Below are positions 11,544 to 19,518 of a DNA stretch of 64,000 bases, piece after piece. This stretch comes from Flavisphingomonas formosensis. Its GTDB lineage: Bacteria; Pseudomonadota; Alphaproteobacteria; Sphingomonadales; Sphingomonadaceae. Position 1 is the first letter of the stretch; the number at the start of each line of letters is the position of its first letter. The notes beneath the pieces were generated by a model. That model ran no database searches. It was not told the origin of the DNA and saw only the letters and a list, made by a program, of their open reading frames with translations. A program made the position numbers and the translations under genes. The stretch lies in NCBI RefSeq assembly GCF_009755815.1, contig NZ_WRPK01000003.1, positions 496,001 through 560,000 of the forward strand, given 5' to 3'.

Positions 11544-13976
11544 TCATTCTTCCGTTTCATCCTCTTCGGCATCCTCCCGCGGCTGGGCGGGCCGCAGCGT
11601 ATCGCGCGCCGCCTCGGCAAGCTGCTGCACCGAAAATGGCTTGGGCAGGAAGGCGACATTGTCGATCGCGATCGATCGACGAAGCTGCTCCTCCGCATAG
11701 CCGGACATGAACAGGATGGGCAAAGCGGGGAATTTCTCCCGGGCGTGGCGTACCAGCGTCGGCCCGTCCATCGTCGGCATCACCACATCGGAGATCAGGA
11801 GATCGATCGGCTCATTGTCCGCAGCGGCCTCCAGCGTTTCCAGCGCCTCCTCGCCGTTCGACGCGGTCAGCACCTTATAGCCCTGGCGCGAGAGAGCGCG
11901 CTCGGCGACGGCGCGCACCATATCCTCGTCCTCGACCAGCAGGATCGTGCCGCTGCCCCATAGCTCGCCGGACTTTTCCTTGCGCAGCGGCGCCGTGGGA
12001 GCCGGCGTCTCGGCGCGATGCACCGGCAGATAGATGACGAAGGTGGTGCCCTGCCCCACCTTGGAATCGACGAATATGAAGCCGCCCGACTGCTTGACGA
12101 TGCCGTAGACGGTCGAGAGGCCGAGGCCGGTGCCCTTGCCGACCTCCTTGGTGGTGAAGAAAGGCTCGAATACCTTTCCGAGCACGTCTGCCGGGATGCC
12201 GACGCCCGTGTCAGAAACGCTGAGCGCGGTATAGTCGGCGATCGGGAGGATGTCGCTGCCGAGCTGGCGCACCTCGGTGGAAGAGACGGAATAGGTTTGC
12301 AGCGTCAGCGTCCCGCCGTCCGCCATCGCATCGCGGGCATTGACCGCGAGATTGACGATCACCTGCTCCAGCTGGCCGGGATCGGCGCGCACCGCACCGA
12401 GATTGCGGCCATGCTTGACCACAAGGGTCACCGTCTCGCCGAGCAGTCGCTTGAGCAGGTTGGAGATTTCCGAGATCACGTCCGGCAGCTGGAGAATCTG
12501 CGGACGCAGCGTCTGCTGGCGGGAGAAGGCGAGCAGTTGCCGGGTCAGGCCGGCGGCGCGGTTCGAATTATGCTTGATCTGCTGGATGTCGTCATAATCA
12601 CTGTCACCCGGCGTGTGACGCATCATCATCAGATCGCAATGACCGATGATCGCCGTCAATATGTTGTTGAAATCGTGCGCGACGCCGCCGGCGAGCTGCC
12701 CCACAGCCTGCATCTTGGTGGCCTGCGCCACCTGGCGTTTCAGCCGGTTCTCCTCGCTATTGTCCTTGAGGCTGAGCAGCACTGCGGCGCTGCCGAGGCC
12801 TCGCGCGCCCGCGATGGTGAGCGCGACAGGCTCTTCCGGCCGATGCTTGAGGCGGATGGCGATATCGCCGGACATGGCCTGGCCGGCGGCGAAACGCCGC
12901 ACCGCATCGGACACGGCCGACTTGTCCTCCTTCACGACGAGATCGCTCGGATAGACCGGCGTATCGCGCGTTCCCGTGCCGGCGGCGCGGGCGAAGGCGT
13001 CGTTGATGAACAGGAAGCGCCCGTCGCGCTCCGCCAGGGCAAGGCCGAGCGGCATCATGCCGAGCAGCGCATAGAGATTGGTGGCGGAGGGGCCCTGCGC
13101 CTCGCCGGAGGCGGCGTCGGCCTCGTCCAGGATCACGAACAGGGTCGGGCCGTCCGGCCGGGATGGATCGATCGGCACCTGCACGAGCCGCAGCGGCGCC
13201 GCATCCTCATCCTCCTGCGCGAGGCGGATCCTGCCATCCTCGCCATTGTGGAGCAGATCGACGAAGGAGCGGCCGGCGATGTCGCCCTCCCCGCCGAGCG
13301 CGCGATGCCCGAAGACGCGGTTCGCCGCGATCACCCGCCCGTCATGCGCGACGAGCACGGCCATCATCCCCGCCTCACCGAGGCGCAGGCCCGGCTCACC
13401 CTCGATCATCCGGGCGGCTTCACCGGCGATGTCGAAGGTCTCCGCGCGGCCGAAGCGCCAGACGAGATGATCCTCGTGCTGGCCAGCCCGCGCGACCGAG
13501 ACCTCCAGCGGCCCGTGATCCAGGCGAATTCCATGGACCGGCGCCTGCCCGTCCCGCCACGCGGCGCGGGCGGCCGTGGACAGGCTTTCCACCGCCTGCT
13601 CGCCAAGCGGAATGCCCGGCGGCGGGGCATAGCCCCTGAACCAGTTCGCGAAGGTGCGATTGGCATAGACCAGCTTGCCCGCCCGATCGGTGATGGCGAC
13701 AGCGTCGGCGCCCTCGTCCAGCGCGGCGCCGAGCAGCGCGATATCCAGCATCGGCGCGGCCGCAGCCGATGCGCGGCGGAATTGGGCGAAGAGCAGCACA
13801 AGCATCGCGAGCGCCAGGAAGGTGGCGAGAAATGCCGCGGCGAAGACGATATCGCCGAGCGCCCAGAGCAACAGCAGCGCCGAGACGAGGCCAGCCGCCG
13901 AGACGCCGAACAGGATCAGCCGATCGGCCGCTTCATAACCGAGGCGCGAAGGGCTGCCGGGATAGGAGGATGCCAT
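11544..13976 (-). CDS. cckA: Hybrid histidine kinase CckA
   Basis: Membrane hybrid kinase of the alphaproteobacterial cell-cycle relay CckA-ChpT-CtrA. 810 residues: two hydrophobic segments in about residues 20-68, PAS regions (about 75-400), HisKA with GGVAHDFNN and phospho-acceptor His near 434, HATPase with N box NLAVNARDAM and GVGIP / GTGLGLSTVYG, then a receiver whose acceptor Asp near 730 sits in LISDVVMP. The block GHCDLMMMRHTPGDSDYDDI and LTRQLLAFSRQQTLRP are typical of CckA. The acidic tail ends DAEEDETEE. The ATG at 13976 follows AGGAGG. Confidence 0.92.
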   Translation of the reverse strand: MASSYPGSPSRLGYEAADRLILFGVSAAGLVSALLLLWALGDIVFAAAFLATFLALAMLVLLFAQFRRASAAAAPMLDIALLGAALDEGADAVAITDRAGKLVYANRTFANWFRGYAPPPGIPLGEQAVESLSTAARAAWRDGQAPVHGIRLDHGPLEVSVARAGQHEDHLVWRFGRAETFDIAGEAARMIEGEPGLRLGEAGMMAVLVAHDGRVIAANRVFGHRALGGEGDIAGRSFVDLLHNGEDGRIRLAQEDEDAAPLRLVQVPIDPSRPDGPTLFVILDEADAASGEAQGPSATNLYALLGMMPLGLALAERDGRFLFINDAFARAAGTGTRDTPVYPSDLVVKEDKSAVSDAVRRFAAGQAMSGDIAIRLKHRPEEPVALTIAGARGLGSAAVLLSLKDNSEENRLKRQVAQATKMQAVGQLAGGVAHDFNNILTAIIGHCDLMMMRHTPGDSDYDDIQQIKHNSNRAAGLTRQLLAFSRQQTLRPQILQLPDVISEISNLLKRLLGETVTLVVKHGRNLGAVRADPGQLEQVIVNLAVNARDAMADGGTLTLQTYSVSSTEVRQLGSDILPIADYTALSVSDTGVGIPADVLGKVFEPFFTTKEVGKGTGLGLSTVYGIVKQSGGFIFVDSKVGQGTTFVIYLPVHRAETPAPTAPLRKEKSGELWGSGTILLVEDEDMVRAVAERALSRQGYKVLTASNGEEALETLEAAADNEPIDLLISDVVMPTMDGPTLVRHAREKFPALPILFMSGYAEEQLRRSIAIDNVAFLPKPFSVQQLAEAARDTLRPAQPREDAEEDETEE

Positions 13977-14113
13977 AGCCGGCTGTCTTCCGCCCCGCCC
14001 GTTCGCGCGTCAAGCCGTCGGCCCGCGACGGGCCGCGAAAGCGCGACGAGTGCGTGGCGGCTTTACTCCGCGCTTGAAATACATTGTTTGTGCTCCACAG
14101 TGGCGGGCGGGGA

Positions 14114-14785
14114 ATGCATCACTTGACTGATCCGGATCTGCTGACCTTCTTCACGACGACGTTCGGCTGCCCGGCCGACGTGGCGGCGACGCTGCTCCAG
14201 CGCAGCGCGCGCAAGAGCCATGCGCCACGCACCATCGTGATCGCCTCCGGCACCCGCACGTCGAGCCTGTTCCTCGTCGTTTCCGGCCATGCGGTGGCGC
14301 AGCTCTACACGTTCGACGGGCGGCTGGTGCTGCTGCACGAATATCTGCCGGGCGACCTGTTCGGCGCGCTCGACCAGGATGCCGAGGCGGACGACCATGA
14401 GGTGGTGGCGACCGACCAGCTCATCACCGCGATGTTCGCAACGGCGGATTTCATCGCTCTCGCGGAGCTGCATGCCTGCGTCGGTCTCGCCCTTTCGCGC
14501 ATGCTGCTGCGCCGGCTGCAGGCGATGACGAACCGCATGTACGAGCGGACCACCCTCTCCTCGATCGGGCGCGTCCATGCCGAGCTGCTGCGCCTGGCGC
14601 GCGACGGCGACGGGCGCACGATCCGGCCGGTGCCGATCGTGACCGATCTCGCCCAGCGGGTGCACACCTCACGCGAAACCGCCTCCCGCGCGATCAGCGG
14701 GCTGGAGCGGCGCGGCATATTGCGGCGCGAGGAAGGCTGCCTGATCATCGTTGCGCCGGAGCAGCTGCGCGCCCTGGTGGTGTAA
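14114..14785 (+). CDS. Crp/Fnr-family transcriptional regulator
   Basis: 223 residues: an N-terminal cyclic-nucleotide-binding-like barrel (about 20-125, with FLVVSGHAVAQLYTFDGR and EYLPGDLFG) and a C-terminal winged helix (TSRETASRAISGLERRG). There is no N-terminal cysteine cluster, so it is not an oxygen-sensing Fnr, and the canonical cAMP residues are not evident. The ATG at 14114 is preferred to an upstream TTG at 14084. It is transcribed toward the TPR gene of the TIR locus, ending 15 bases from it, and is divergent from cckA. Confidence 0.85.
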   Translation: MHHLTDPDLLTFFTTTFGCPADVAATLLQRSARKSHAPRTIVIASGTRTSSLFLVVSGHAVAQLYTFDGRLVLLHEYLPGDLFGALDQDAEADDHEVVATDQLITAMFATADFIALAELHACVGLALSRMLLRRLQAMTNRMYERTTLSSIGRVHAELLRLARDGDGRTIRPVPIVTDLAQRVHTSRETASRAISGLERRGILRREEGCLIIVAPEQLRALVV

Positions 14786-14800
14786 GCCGCCGGAACGGCG

Positions 14801-16429
14801 TCAGTCGACGCCGCGCTGGCGGGCGAGCGCATAGACCGGCACCGGCAGGCCGTCCTCGCCGACCACCTCGCCGACTAGGCCCGTGCCCGGCGGCGCGGCA
14901 TTCTCCGCCCAGAGCGCCAGGGTGAAGCCCTCGGTGACGTGGATGGCGCCGGGCGGGACGGAGCCGAGCAGCCTGGCGGGAGCCTTGGCCGCCGGGCCGA
15001 ACAGCGTCGTGCCGCCGGTCAGCGGGTCCTGCAGCCGGAAGACCGAGCCGAAATGGCCGGCGATGCGCCAGGCGCCGAATGCGGCCAGCGCCCGGGCGAG
15101 CGCCTGCGCCGCCGCCACGGCCGCAGCCGTCTCGGCAAAGGCGAGATGCAACGTGCCCGCGGCCCAGCAGGGCGGCACCGTCATGTTCCCGGATGCGGCG
15201 AGAGCATCGGCAATCGCGGCGAGGCGGGCCGAGAGATCCTCGGGCGCGAGCCGCCCGCCCCTGTCCGCGACCGGCGATAGAGCCAGCATCGCCGCCATGT
15301 GGTGCTGCTCGTCCGCATCGGGCAGCAAGGCGGGGGCCGGCGGCGCGGCCGCGGTGCGCGGTGCGGTGACGCGCAACTGGCGACGGCCGGCGGCGAGCCA
15401 GCGCTGGCCGACGCGCATGCTGTTGTCGCCGCCGACGCCGCCATCGGCCTCCTCCGCGGTGACGAGCAGCTGAACTGCCTCGCTCTGCAGCAGGCCGGCC
15501 TGCATGGCCGCGCCGCCCATCGCCATCATGTCGGCGAGCGCGATGGCGGCGTGATCCACCGGGCCATGTTCGGCACCTATCTCCCGCACCGTCTCCGCCC
15601 GTTCGATCAGCGCGTCGAAGCGGGTCAGCCAGTCGGCCCCGAAAGGCTCGACCGAGCGGCTGGCAAAGCCCGCGCGATCGCCCGGCAGCACGACGTGAAG
15701 CTCCGCCCCTGCCGCCAGCGCCGCTTCGGCGATGACAATGTCCGCACCCGCGGCGAGCGCGCCGAATGCGAAGCCGATCCGTTCGGCGGCGATGAGATCC
15801 GCGACCGCCCCTGCCAGCGCATCCCCGGCGGCGACCGTGATCGGGCCGGCGAAATGCATGCTGCGCGGCGGGCGGTGCAGATCGAGCCACGCCTTGTCCT
15901 CGCCCAGCGCGTCGAGGATCAGCCCGAACTGGCGCAGGGTGGAGGCGTGATCCTCCCACGCGCGCGGGGCCAGCGCGATGCCTTCGGCAAGCGCATCGCG
16001 CGCGGCCGCGACCTCGCCCAGCAGGAGCCGCGCCTCGGCCACCGTCGCCGCGCGATAATAAGGGGTTTCCGGCTCGTCGGGCCGCGCCTCGATCCGGGCG
16101 ATCACCTGGCGGGCATGATCGCGGGCCTGCTCCGGCGCACCGGCGAGCAGCGCCAGGGTGGCGGCGTTGATCAGCGGATAGCTGGCGCCGTTGATCGCGG
16201 CGGCCGCGGCGTAGGACTCGGCCGCCACGCCGAACAGGCGCTTGCGCTCGGCCAAGGGCGCCGCGAGCGCGCGGTCCTTGAGCAGACGGCCGCGCACGCT
16301 GAGCACCGCAGGATCGTCCTTTTCCGCGTCCAACCCCGCCTCGCGGAACAACAGCCAAGCCTGTTCGAGAGCGCCGGAGCGGGCGTGGGCGATGATCGAG
16401 ATCAACCTGTCAGCGGCACTGGTCGGCAA
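14801..16429 (-). CDS. TPR protein with degenerate cyclase-like C-terminus
   Basis: 542 residues. The first 200 or so are helical and alanine-rich with TPR-like repeats (SYPLINAATLALLAGAPEQA, PYYRAATVAEARLLLGEV), a layout seen in DUF4071/TRAFs-binding-type proteins. At about 440-510, AGHFGSVFRLQDPLTGG, LFGPAAKAPARLL and PPGAIHVTE follow the order of the C-terminal half of class III nucleotidyl cyclases (GxHxGxV, N-x3-R, GxIxVS). The catalytic Asn is replaced (AAKAPAR), so it is probably not active; this likeness is my inference. TTG at 16429 is chosen since GAGGACCGGCC precedes it. Third gene of the TIR locus. Confidence 0.65.
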   Translation of the reverse strand: MPTSAADRLISIIAHARSGALEQAWLLFREAGLDAEKDDPAVLSVRGRLLKDRALAAPLAERKRLFGVAAESYAAAAAINGASYPLINAATLALLAGAPEQARDHARQVIARIEARPDEPETPYYRAATVAEARLLLGEVAAARDALAEGIALAPRAWEDHASTLRQFGLILDALGEDKAWLDLHRPPRSMHFAGPITVAAGDALAGAVADLIAAERIGFAFGALAAGADIVIAEAALAAGAELHVVLPGDRAGFASRSVEPFGADWLTRFDALIERAETVREIGAEHGPVDHAAIALADMMAMGGAAMQAGLLQSEAVQLLVTAEEADGGVGGDNSMRVGQRWLAAGRRQLRVTAPRTAAAPPAPALLPDADEQHHMAAMLALSPVADRGGRLAPEDLSARLAAIADALAASGNMTVPPCWAAGTLHLAFAETAAAVAAAQALARALAAFGAWRIAGHFGSVFRLQDPLTGGTTLFGPAAKAPARLLGSVPPGAIHVTEGFTLALWAENAAPPGTGLVGEVVGEDGLPVPVYALARQRGVD

Positions 16430-16564
16430 GGCCGGTCCTCCCCCGGCGGACGGGAGCCCGCGCGGCAAGCAGTTTCAATTCCGCGCGAACGCCGTCCGTC
16501 GCCGGCGCAATCTGCCGGCACAAGCGGGGCATGCGCAACCCCGCAAAGCCGTCGACCGCCTTCG

Positions 16565-17224
16565 TCAAGGCCGCTTCGGGCCCTGATTCTGGCCGGTCGG
16601 ATCGATGATGATCGTCAGCCACGGATCCTCACCGCTCTCCGGATTGTTGATCGGCACGCGCACGAGAAAGTTGAACGAATAGGTGCGGGTCTCATTCTCC
16701 TGCATCGGCCGGCCCTGACGATCGAGCATATAGTTGGCGCAGCGGATGCTGTCCCGGCCCTGGATACGGCGGCGGGAGAGATTGTAGAAGCTCTTGTTCG
16801 GATCGTAGCGGGTGCCGGGGCCGTTCGAATCGGCGGCCTTTTCACGCACGAAGATCATCGTCTCGTCCGCCGCGCCGCCATTCTCGGGAAAGAACTGCCA
16901 TTTGCCGGCGTCGAGCACGACGGTGAAATAGGAAGGATAATGATCGAACTGGACGCCCGCGCCCTCGGCCGGGAGGGGGGTGCCGCTCGCCAGATCGACG
17001 CGGATCTGGGCGACGATCTCCTCCTCGGCGACCTCGACCGTGCGACCGTTCAGCAATTCCGCGCGCTGGACGGGCTTGAGCTGGAAGTCCTGATCGAAGC
17101 CCAGATACATTACCAGGATGCGATCGGGCTCCGCCACCCCGGCGGGCGGAGCGCTGATCGGCGAATCGCCCCAGCTCGCATCCTTGAAATGAGCCTTGAT
17201 CTGCCTTGCGGTCTGGAAAGCCAT
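16565..17224 (-). CDS. Conserved hypothetical protein of the TIR locus
   Basis: 219 residues, not recognised. No signal peptide or membrane segment; mixed hydrophilic composition rich in aromatic residues and N-terminal half with ILVMYLGFDQDFQLKP and HYPSYFTVVLDAGKWQFFP, which looks like a globular beta-rich fold. It ends FLVRVPINNPES...WLTIIIDPTGQNQG. The ATG at 17224 follows GAAAGGA. It starts 37 bases after the stop of the TIR-TPR gene and lies between it and the TPR/cyclase-like gene on the same strand, so all three are probably one operon. Confidence 0.7.
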   Translation of the reverse strand: MAFQTARQIKAHFKDASWGDSPISAPPAGVAEPDRILVMYLGFDQDFQLKPVQRAELLNGRTVEVAEEEIVAQIRVDLASGTPLPAEGAGVQFDHYPSYFTVVLDAGKWQFFPENGGAADETMIFVREKAADSNGPGTRYDPNKSFYNLSRRRIQGRDSIRCANYMLDRQGRPMQENETRTYSFNFLVRVPINNPESGEDPWLTIIIDPTGQNQGPKRP

Positions 17225-17261
17225 GGGTTCAATCCTTTCACTGTCTGGCAACGCCGCCAAA

Positions 17262-18974
17262 TTACCGGGCGGCGGACGCGATTTCGGAAATGCGGCGGTT
17301 GATCAGCGCGATGTCGCTGGACGGGTTGTGCGCGTCCTGGCGGACGGCGGCGATCGCCGTGCGCGCATCGGCGAGATTGGAGCGGGCGGCGGCGCGGTTC
17401 GCCTCTGCGAGGGCGAGCGAAGCACGATCCATCGCGATCCAGGCCGCCTGCTGGCGCCAGACGTCGTTGCCGTTCTCGATGCGGAGCAGCGCGGCGAGAT
17501 CGGCGGAGGCGAGATCGAGCAGGCCGTGGCAGGCGGGATAGTCGCGCTGGGCCATGGCAATGCGCGCCAGCGATCGGTTGGTGATGACCAGCGCATATCG
17601 CTTGGCGGTATTGGCCGGGTCGGCGGCGAGCAGCGCCTGATGCAGCGCGCGTTCGGCAAGCCGGTGCTCGCGCGCGGCATCATAGCTGCGCTCGTCCATA
17701 TAGGTGTCGGCGATCCAGGCATGGGCATTGGCCATTTCGGCCCGCGCATCAGGCACGCCGGCATTCGCCCGCTCGAACCAGTGCAGCGCTTTCAGGAACC
17801 AGCCGCGCGCCTCGGCGGGCCGATTCAGGCCGGTAAACAGGACGATGCCGACATTGCTGTCGGAATAGCCCATCTCCATCTGATAGCGGGGATTGGCCGG
17901 CGCGATGGCGATCAGGCGGCGGGCGAGCTGTTGATAACGGCGGTAAGCCGCCATCGCGCGGGTGAAGCGGCCGGCGAGTTCGTCGATATGGCCGATCCAA
18001 TATTCGCTCTGGGCATGGGCGAAGATGCGCGCCGGATCATCGGGCGCCTGGGCGAGCAGCGTTTCGGTGGTACGATGCGCCTCGAGGAACTTGGCGAGCG
18101 CGCGATCCAGATCGCCGCGGGTCTCGTCGTCCTGACCCATCGCCTGCAACAGGCGGGCCCGCCGTTCCAGGCTGCCGGCCGGAAGCGCGGCAAGCGTCTC
18201 CTGCGCGCCATAGAAGCGCATCGCCCGCTCGTTCACCGCGGACATCACGTCCAGCCTGCCGACCCCGATCAGCCGCTGCCGCAAATCGGTCAGCATGAAT
18301 TCCACCAGTCCCTCCGCTGCCGCGCGCTGTCGCTCCGCCTCGGCACGGGCGCGCATCGCAACGATCGTCAATATCGCCATGGCTAGCACGGCGACGAGGG
18401 CGACGACCGTGACCGCGGTCACACGCCGCAGACGGCGCTGCGCATCGCGCTGGATCAGCATGTCGAGGCCGATACCGAGAATGCCGGCGACGAGCTTCAG
18501 GACCCCTAGCCGCTTGCCATCGCCGCCCCTGCGCAGATCGGCGGCGATCGGTTCGATCCCGCCGACGCGCAGCGCCTCGGGAAACGCCTCCTCGGGCTCG
18601 CCGCGGACGAGCGCGGCGAGGATCGGCCGATCGGGATGGAGCTGCCGGAACAGCGCGATCTCGCGCGCGACCCAGAGCGAGGCGGCGGCGTCGGGCGAGC
18701 AGAGCACGATCAGGCTGTCCGACGCGGCGAGCGCGGCCGTCACTTCCGCGCTGAGATCGTCCGAGGCGGGCAACTCGTCGATATCGCGGAAGATAGGCGT
18801 CAGGCGAGCGGGCACCGCACCGCGCTTCGCCTCCCAGCCGACGAGGCGGCGAGGCAGGCGATAGCTTTCGAGACGGGCATGCAGCTGCCGGCCGATCGCG
18901 GCATCGCGATGGCTGTAGCTGATGAAGGCGCGATAGCGGCGCTCCACAGCCAGGACAGGCTTGCTCCCCCACAT
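17262..18974 (-). CDS. TIR-domain protein with membrane segment and TPR region
   Basis: 570 residues in three parts. Residues about 13-150 are a TIR domain: RYRAFISYSHRD opening, FRDIDELPASDDLS (BB-loop region), and SLWVAREIALFRQL, where E105 matches the catalytic Glu of NAD-cleaving TIR domains such as SARM1. One transmembrane helix lies at about 186-207. The rest (about 230-560) is TPR-like. Family knowledge allows NAD hydrolysis or scaffold signalling; which applies is unknown. The ATG at 18974 is preferred to the adjacent GTG at 18977. First gene of a leftward three-gene locus. Confidence 0.85.
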   Translation of the reverse strand: MWGSKPVLAVERRYRAFISYSHRDAAIGRQLHARLESYRLPRRLVGWEAKRGAVPARLTPIFRDIDELPASDDLSAEVTAALAASDSLIVLCSPDAAASLWVAREIALFRQLHPDRPILAALVRGEPEEAFPEALRVGGIEPIAADLRRGGDGKRLGVLKLVAGILGIGLDMLIQRDAQRRLRRVTAVTVVALVAVLAMAILTIVAMRARAEAERQRAAAEGLVEFMLTDLRQRLIGVGRLDVMSAVNERAMRFYGAQETLAALPAGSLERRARLLQAMGQDDETRGDLDRALAKFLEAHRTTETLLAQAPDDPARIFAHAQSEYWIGHIDELAGRFTRAMAAYRRYQQLARRLIAIAPANPRYQMEMGYSDSNVGIVLFTGLNRPAEARGWFLKALHWFERANAGVPDARAEMANAHAWIADTYMDERSYDAAREHRLAERALHQALLAADPANTAKRYALVITNRSLARIAMAQRDYPACHGLLDLASADLAALLRIENGNDVWRQQAAWIAMDRASLALAEANRAAARSNLADARTAIAAVRQDAHNPSSDIALINRRISEIASAAR

Positions 18975-19158
18975 CACCGCGTTCCCGTCTCCCCCGGGCC
19001 GAGCATGGTCGGCCTATGCGCCGCGCGGCGGCATCCGACCCTTCCGTAAGCCAAAGGACAAGGCTTTTCCAACGGCGTGACAGGCGTCACGCGCGGCCGG
19101 AACGCCCCCGCCCTAAGCCGGGCGGCGAGCAGGCAGCAACGATAGCAGGTGACACGCC

Positions 19159-19503
19159 ATGACCGATCAGGCCGATCCCATCGCCCTCATCTTCAGCATA
19201 TCCTCCCGGAGCGACATGATCGCGGCGACCGGCGCCCTGCTGCGCGAGCGTGTGGAGATCACCGCCCAATCCATCCAACAAGGCAAGATCTTCGGCAGGG
19301 CCGACCGCGCCCGGATCGAGCGGCTGCGCAGCCTGCCCGAATTCGCAGCCGTCGAGGAAGCCGAAACCGACCCGGTCGAGCCGTCCTATGCGGCGGCAGT
19401 GGTGACGCTGTGGGGCTGGTCCTCCAGCATACGCGTCACGCCCATGCGCCCGGCAAGGCCGGCGAGGCCGCCACGGCGGATCATCCAGCGGATCATGGGC
19501 TGA
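19159..19503 (+). CDS. Small hypothetical protein divergent from the TIR locus
   Basis: 114 residues, not recognised. Codon use is like that of neighbouring real genes (strong G/C in the third position). No membrane segment. The middle, IERLRSLPEFAAVEEAETDP, is a helix followed by an acidic turn; the C-terminus is Pro/Arg-rich and basic. It starts 185 bases from the TIR-TPR gene on the opposite strand, so the two may share a control region, and it converges with the M13 peptidase gene. Could be part of the TIR locus or independent. Confidence 0.55.
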   Translation: MTDQADPIALIFSISSRSDMIAATGALLRERVEITAQSIQQGKIFGRADRARIERLRSLPEFAAVEEAETDPVEPSYAAAVVTLWGWSSSIRVTPMRPARPARPPRRIIQRIMG

Positions 19504-19518
19504 CGCCCGCTCCGCCCC

